From Colwellia sp. MB3u-41 (GTDB taxonomy: Bacteria > Pseudomonadota > Gammaproteobacteria > Enterobacterales > Alteromonadaceae): a stretch of 64,000 bases of DNA. The notes below the pieces were generated by a model. The model worked only from the letters and a program-made list of their open reading frames with translations, did no database searches and was not told where the DNA came from. The stretch covers positions 584,015-648,014 of the forward strand of contig NZ_JACGUT010000082.1 of the NCBI RefSeq assembly GCF_014076845.1, written 5' to 3'. This document shows, piece by piece, positions 59,517-64,000 of this stretch (positions are counted from its first letter, which is position 1; each line of letters starts with the position of its first letter). The position numbers and the translations under genes are program-made.

Positions 59517-60476
59517 TTAAGCGTGATCGATTGGAAATGAAATAATTTGATCAATAGCGCTTTTATCTAGGGCTATCATCATCAGACGATCAATACCCAG
59601 CGCTACACCTGCACATTGAGGTAAACCATATTGCAGTGCATCAACAAAGTTTTTATCTATCTCTTTAATGGTTAGCCCTAAGCGTTTACGTTTTTGATTG
59701 TCCTGTTCAAACCTTTCAACTTGAGTATCCGCATCAGTTAATTCATTAAAGCCATTCGCTAACTCAATACCTTTAAAGTAACATTCAAATCGCTGTGCGA
59801 CACGCATATCTTCAGTGCATTGCTTAGCTAATGAAGCTTGCGCTATTGGGAAGTTGTAGACAAAACACGGGCTAATCTTGCCAATATTTACTTCAATTAT
59901 TTCTGAGAAAATAAATTGCAATAATAAGTCGCAATCATTCGAATCATATAACCAATCATCAGCTTTATCATATAACTTAATGACATTATACAACTCAGTA
60001 AAACTTGCTGTTAATGGGTCCACACTCACAAATTTAATAAATAATTCTTGATAAGATATTTTTTCAGATTGTGAACATTTTAAGACGGTAGTCAGTAACT
60101 CATCTACTTCTTTAATTAAGTCGTGTTGATCAAAACCTAAACGATACCATTCTAATAAAGTGAACTCAGGATTGTGATGACGCCCTGAATCCTCATGACG
60201 AAATGCTTTACAGATTTGGAAGATACAGCCATAACCTGAGGCAAGTAGTCGTTTCATATGAAATTCTGGAGAGGTTTGTAAATATAGCTGTTGAGATTGA
60301 TTTATATCGCTGTTATTCAGATAGTTGTATTCGGTACTAAAGGCCTCAAGGTAAGGGTCTGTTACTGTTCCCATAGAGAGTGATGGCGTTTCAACTTCAA
60401 TAACATTTTTATATTTAAAAAAATCTCTGATCTCATTAATAACATTCCCTCTAGACTTAGCTACTTCCCACTTCAT
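59517..60476 (-). CDS. epmA: EF-P beta-lysylation protein EpmA
   Basis: 319 residues, class II aminoacyl-tRNA synthetase fold without an anticodon-binding domain. EVETPSLSMGTVTDPYLEAF, FHMKRLLASGYGCIFQICKA, GRHHNPEFTLLEWYR and the C-terminal 'CAGVALGIDRLMMIAL' motif 3 are typical. It attaches beta-lysine to elongation factor P. Upstream of a gene-poor region. Confidence 0.95.
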   Translation of the reverse strand: MKWEVAKSRGNVINEIRDFFKYKNVIEVETPSLSMGTVTDPYLEAFSTEYNYLNNSDINQSQQLYLQTSPEFHMKRLLASGYGCIFQICKAFRHEDSGRHHNPEFTLLEWYRLGFDQHDLIKEVDELLTTVLKCSQSEKISYQELFIKFVSVDPLTASFTELYNVIKLYDKADDWLYDSNDCDLLLQFIFSEIIEVNIGKISPCFVYNFPIAQASLAKQCTEDMRVAQRFECYFKGIELANGFNELTDADTQVERFEQDNQKRKRLGLTIKEIDKNFVDALQYGLPQCAGVALGIDRLMMIALDKSAIDQIISFPIDHA

Positions 60477-61567
60477 TTACGTAAACTACTTAGAATAAAA
60501 AATTATAATTCTATAGAGTATATACGAAAAGCTAATCATCTGAGAAGTAGACAGATAACTATAAAAAATATCTAAAGCGAAATATTGAAAAGGATGGGAA
60601 GAACTCTTCAACGCTACCGTATATTTGTTAACGATTTACGCTCAACGTTCTTAATAATCAGGGAGTAACAAACCGCAAACATCTGCTAAGCGTATATTCA
60701 ATTGGTACGTTGAATGTCCTCCACCGAGATAGGTATGTTAAATATAAATCCACTATCGTAGGCGCTACTCCTTTATAGTTAGAAAATATTTATAAATGCT
60801 TTGTATCAAATGCCAAAAACAAAAAAACGTTACGTTAATAACGGGTTTATGACATGTAGGGATATACGCATGTCACGTTACCAAGGTTTACAAAGAGCAC
60901 TCTTGGACAATGACATCTGTTGTGCCACCCAGTTGCATCAGAACTACCAGTTATTATCATCTAACACTGCCCCTAGTAACATTTACTGTTACCACTGAAT
61001 AACGTTAGGTTTACTATTCAGAAATTAAGTTCCCGTTGTTCCAAAGTGGAACTAATTATTTGATAGTGTCAGATTTTTGTCGTCAGCTAAAGGTCATATT
61101 GCTAAACTTATATAGTAACGAAAATTTTTTCATAATGGTTACAGCGATAACACTTCTTACCTAGTTCATTGCTGTAACCTTTAATCAAGTTAGTGTGACA
61201 GTGAAGGTATTAAGATTTCACCATTAAAAGCGGTTCCAGTTGGTTAATCAAATGTAGTGTTTGATCTTTATTTTACTGTATTGACAAATCTTCTTATCTT
61301 GCTAATCGGTTAGCGTAGACGATTTAGGTTTTAGTGATGAAATCAGGGGGTGCATCATGGCTGTCAAACCGAAAATCAGCTAACGAACTGACTACAAGAG
61401 GCTTCATGGAGCATAGCCAATGAAAAATAAAAAACGTCTTTAATGTCAGGTTATTTTACACTTCTAACTGACTTTTATTAGCGATTTTATATGTCATTGA
61501 AGTTTAGCTATATTAATGTGTTGGCATGTGTTTCCCCCTTGGCTGGATATCATAAAGTGATGACGTT
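60477..61567. other. Gene-free stretch
   Basis: About 1.1 kb without a credible gene. Bases 60822-60847 resemble the rRNA-operon terminator at 63651-63678 (about 26 of 30 positions), with the CGTTA/TAACG stem partly kept. A small stem (GACATG / CATGTC) follows at about 60850-60876. A 66-codon frame at 60801 has no coding features. Confidence 0.4.
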
Positions 61568-62479
61568 TTGCTTTTTAACATTTCCGTTCGAATAACAGTA
61601 TTGTTGAAGAATAAAAAAGGAATATCAATAAAATCTAAATTTTTAAGCTCCATGCGCGCTGGCATCGCACTCACTCTTAGTAACCAATCAGCAATAGCAG
61701 CACTAATTCCCTTAGATTACAAAGGACAGGTTATTCAGTATACAACAAGTATCTGCGAGATATTCTCGCCAGGAGCAAGCGGGGATTATTAAAGCTTAAC
61801 ACAAGGGGGAGCTCGCGCAGTTAAAGACGGCTGTCTACTCCTAACTGCAGGGCAGATGCTCTTCATTGCTTTTGGTGGCAAAGGTATAAACGGTAATAAG
61901 AGTGGGCCGATGGTAATTAATCCGGTGGTGGTGGTGGCCGTTTTGTTCCTTTAAATTCAGGCACCACTTTTGATCCTTTAGTTATCAGCGGAGGTGGAGG
62001 TAACTACAGCTCTAGTGGATTGGGTCAAGATGCAAATTTAGGCACCTACGGTGATTCAGGGAATTGGTGTTTTAGGGATAATGACCCCACTATTGGCAGA
62101 GTAAATGGCAATGGTGGTGAATATGCCAACTGTAGAAAAAACGAATCTCCACAGAGGAACACTTCCGGTGGTGGTGGTTTCCTCACGAACGGGGGTAGCT
62201 GTGGACAGTCCTTCCTCAATGAGCTTGCAGGGGCACTAACTATTATCAGAATGGGATAGCCAGATTTGGTGGCGGTTATAGTGGTGGCGGCTTTTTAGCA
62301 CTAATGTCGCTTTACAACCCAGTGAATTTACCCTATTGGAGGCACTGGACACCGTGGTAATGGCTACGTAACACTTGAAATAATATAGGACACTGTGCCC
62401 TGTGACAGAACAGACCACGCTTGTTATATTAGGGCTAGGGCTTGCTGGTCTTTTATTGTCACGCCGTAATAAATCGTAA
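61568..62479 (+). pseudogene. Glycine-rich PEP-CTERM protein, heavily decayed
   Basis: The sequence spans several frames. A signal-peptide-like start (SMRAGIALTLSNQSAIAALI) precedes IQYTT, then a GGKG block, a GGGGGRFVPLNSG region, GGGGNYSSSG, NGNGGEYANC, GGGYSGGGF and GNGYVTLEI. The end at 62399-62479 reads PVTEQTTLVILGLGLAGLLL then SRRNKS, which matches PEP-CTERM: a P.PTT-like box, one hydrophobic helix and an Arg-rich tail. Stops and at least four frame changes interrupt it. The ATA at 61619-61621, after GGAAT, could be a mutated start. The gene would have encoded a surface-bound glycine-rich protein. Confidence 0.7.
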
Positions 62480-63650
62480 ATATAGCCTACAAAAAAGCCT
62501 GCTAGCGTCTAGGATTTTTTATTCCTGTACGTTGGGAAAAATTTCTAATGAGCAAATAATTAACGTAAGGTTCCCACTAATTAACATCCGCTTATATGCC
62601 CTAGTTTAGAGCCCCTTATATGTATTTCCGAAAAGTAGCATAAATGATTGTTAAACCAATTTCCCAATCAGTTTAGTTTTTAGCACTAATCTCAGAATTT
62701 TTTACAGTGAGCAAAGTGGTAAATAAAGAGCTTAGAACAATTAACACAGGTAGCTTTTCTTTCTTCAAAGCTAACATTAAGTGAGTGCATAAAGTGGAAG
62801 TAACGATATAAAAAGCTGAATGGCTGTTTAGCCGTCGAACGTTGTCATTAACAGCGCCTCAATATAATGATAAAAATTAGTATTATTTAGATTACATTAC
62901 CCAAGTTTATTCAATAAACTAATCTGTTACGAATGTGTTTATCATATCCACTATGAATGATCCCCATTCACCATTATAAATTTATTACTTTTAAAGATTC
63001 CTGAATTTTACCCACAATACCCTATGTTATCTAACTTTATTAGAAGGAAGGTGATAGTAAATTAGTTAATACAAATCTGGACTAACGGTGTGTACTAAAA
63101 GTTTTAAAAGTTATCGAGATATTCTAGGTAACCCTTTCTATTTTATATACCAAATCCAATTGCCAGTAATTATCAATAGCTACTGTTTTGTCACTTAGTT
63201 GGTGTGATCAACTGAAAAGCTTAATGCGATGAGCCAACATTCTTTCATATCAAACCTGTTATCACTTCTGTCACAGGATGAACGGTTAATCTTTTTATTG
63301 ATCTAATCTTCTAATGGCACAAAACGACTGAAAAATACTCCCATGATTTATTCTTGCTAATTACTGTAAATTTGGCAAAAGTGTGCATTAGCAGTTATCA
63401 ATTTATCCAGAGGTAACAGCCTTAGTAAGGCCGAAATATCGTGGCACAGTTAAATGTAATTGGTTTGCTTAGGTAAATGGTTTGCTTAGGTAAATGCAAT
63501 TAGCCGGCACTGATGCTAGAGATTTTTCCCCCGTAATGGAAAGCGGAGAATGCCCAACGCTCACATCAGCATGTCGAACATAGATCACAATAATTTTGTT
63601 ATTAATGCATGCTGTCTACGGCTCTTATATTTTTTGAACGCAGAAAGCAA
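62480..63650. other. Gene-free stretch before the rRNA operon
   Basis: About 1.2 kb of AT-rich sequence. Contains the repeat at 63461-63494. No credible gene, tRNA or terminator found apart from the weak hairpin near 62490-62520 after the PEP-CTERM relic. Confidence 0.45.
63461..63494. repeat. 17-bp direct tandem repeat
   Basis: Two perfect adjacent copies of TGGTTTGCTTAGGTAAA in non-coding DNA. Confidence 0.8.
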
Positions 63651-63678
63651 AAAACCCGTTACGCTAGTAACGGGTTTT
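63651..63678 (-). terminator. Terminator after the last 5S rRNA gene
   Basis: A 12-bp stem (AAAACCCGTTAC / GTAACGGGTTTT, loop GCTA). The minus-strand transcript ends in T runs, as expected for the rRNA operon. Confidence 0.9.
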
Positions 63679-63687
63679 ATAAATAGG

Positions 63688-63805
63688 CGCCTAGCAATGT
63701 CCTACTCTCACATGGGAACTCCCACACTACCATCGGCGCTAACACGTTTCACTTCTGAGTTCGGAATGGGATCAGGTGGTACCATGTTGCTATTGTCGCT
63801 AGACA
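63688..63805 (-). rRNA. rrf: 5S ribosomal RNA (complete copy)
   Basis: About 118 bases on the minus strand. It starts with TGTCTAGCGAC, has the conserved CCGAACTCAGAAGTGAAAC segment and ends in a TTGCTAGGC arm that pairs with the start. End points are estimated to within a few bases. Confidence 0.93.
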
Positions 63806-63879
63806 AAAATTTTAATATCAAAGATATAATTTAATTTATACTTATAAAAATATAAAGTAAATTAGAACCTTGGAACAAA

Positions 63880-63905
63880 AAGCCCGACTCTTTCGAATCG
63901 GGCTT
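63880..63905 (-). terminator. Terminator between the two 5S genes
   Basis: AAGCCCGA / TCGGGCTT stem with a 10-base loop and a T run on the minus strand, placed between tandem 5S copies. Confidence 0.85.
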
Positions 63906-63916
63906 CTCTTAATAGG

Positions 63917-64000
63917 CGCCTAGCAATGTCCTACTCTCACATGGGAACTCCCACACTACCATCGGCGCTACTGCGTTTCACTTCTGAGTTCGGAATGGGA
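63917..64000 (-). rRNA. rrf: 5S ribosomal RNA, partial (cut by window edge)
   Basis: The 3' 84 bases of a second 5S gene in the same direction. It differs from the complete copy in the helix region (GCGTTTCAC stretch: ctactgcg instead of ctaacacg). The 5' end and the 23S gene should lie to the right. Confidence 0.93.

Noticed and set aside
60801..60998. 65-residue plus-strand frame
   Set aside because: Contains the degenerate rRNA terminator copy and shows no protein features.
61568..62259. Two open frames read as separate small proteins
   Set aside because: They are pieces of one frameshifted glycine-rich PEP-CTERM gene.
1..64000. CRISPR array, complete IS element or tRNA gene
   Set aside because: No regularly spaced repeats, no transposase frame with inverted repeats and no cloverleaf-like sequence were seen. 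A tRNA scan was not possible here.

Overview
The window reads as chromosomal DNA of an AT-rich marine gammaproteobacterium of the order Alteromonadales, most like Colwellia or a close relative. This rests on the gene content and on the style of the proteins (Zur, DnaB, PriA, FtsN-HslVU, RraA, TypA, GlnA-NtrBC, EpmA, a PEP-CTERM relic). No database search was run.

Layout. 1-8300 is an accessory, decaying region: a frameshifted tyrosine integrase cut by the window edge, a multi-pass membrane protein of unknown role, a coiled-coil protein with an H-type-lectin-like C-terminus beside a frameshifted small membrane gene, a minus-strand operon of two lipoproteins and a 47-residue protein, and a wrecked MASE1-CHASE-kinase-receiver hybrid sensor gene. 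8335-14371 holds two solitary periplasmic solute-binding proteins, zur, a secreted M1 metallopeptidase with a DUF6702 partner, and a CheX-like phosphatase. 14460-17659 carries metE and metR, divergent and both pseudogenes. 17694-28632 is mostly housekeeping: alr-dnaB, an ECF sigma/anti-sigma/DUF4097 operon, rpmE, priA, ftsN, hslVU and a DUF971 gene. 28770-35577 is signalling: an HBM-type chemoreceptor, a GGDEF-EAL protein with an intact EAL domain, rraA, and a second GGDEF-EAL protein that has lost both catalytic signatures. 35782-41524 is a histidine-utilisation locus (hutI divergent from hutC-hutH-hutU) with two HutC-type operators and a eukaryote-like long urocanase. 42200-44563 is an NfeD plus two SPFH-protein operon. 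44667-54083 mixes small enzymes (YeeZ-like, GNAT/hotdog, dtd, pip), yihY, a TM2-like/DUF2959 pair, two tandem tiny paralogues and typA. 54284-59033 is nitrogen control: glnA with a sigma54 promoter and NtrC box, then ntrB-ntrC with an NtrC-like box at the ntrB ribosome-binding site. A MerC-domain gene and epmA follow. 60477-63650 is almost gene-free and holds a glycine-rich PEP-CTERM protein pseudogene. The window ends in two tandem minus-strand 5S rRNA genes, each followed by its own terminator, so an rRNA operon lies just beyond the right edge.

Themes. Gene loss is visible at several stages: integrase, hybrid kinase, metE/metR, a MotA-like fragment, and the PEP-CTERM protein. Loss of metE and metR together implies reliance on cobalamin-dependent MetH (inference). 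I found no CRISPR array, complete insertion sequence or tRNA gene. I see no convincing complete new multi-gene system. The least explained intact genes are the lipoprotein operon at 3516-4939, the lectin-like/membrane pair at 1972-3197, and the small tandem paralogues at 51538-51957.
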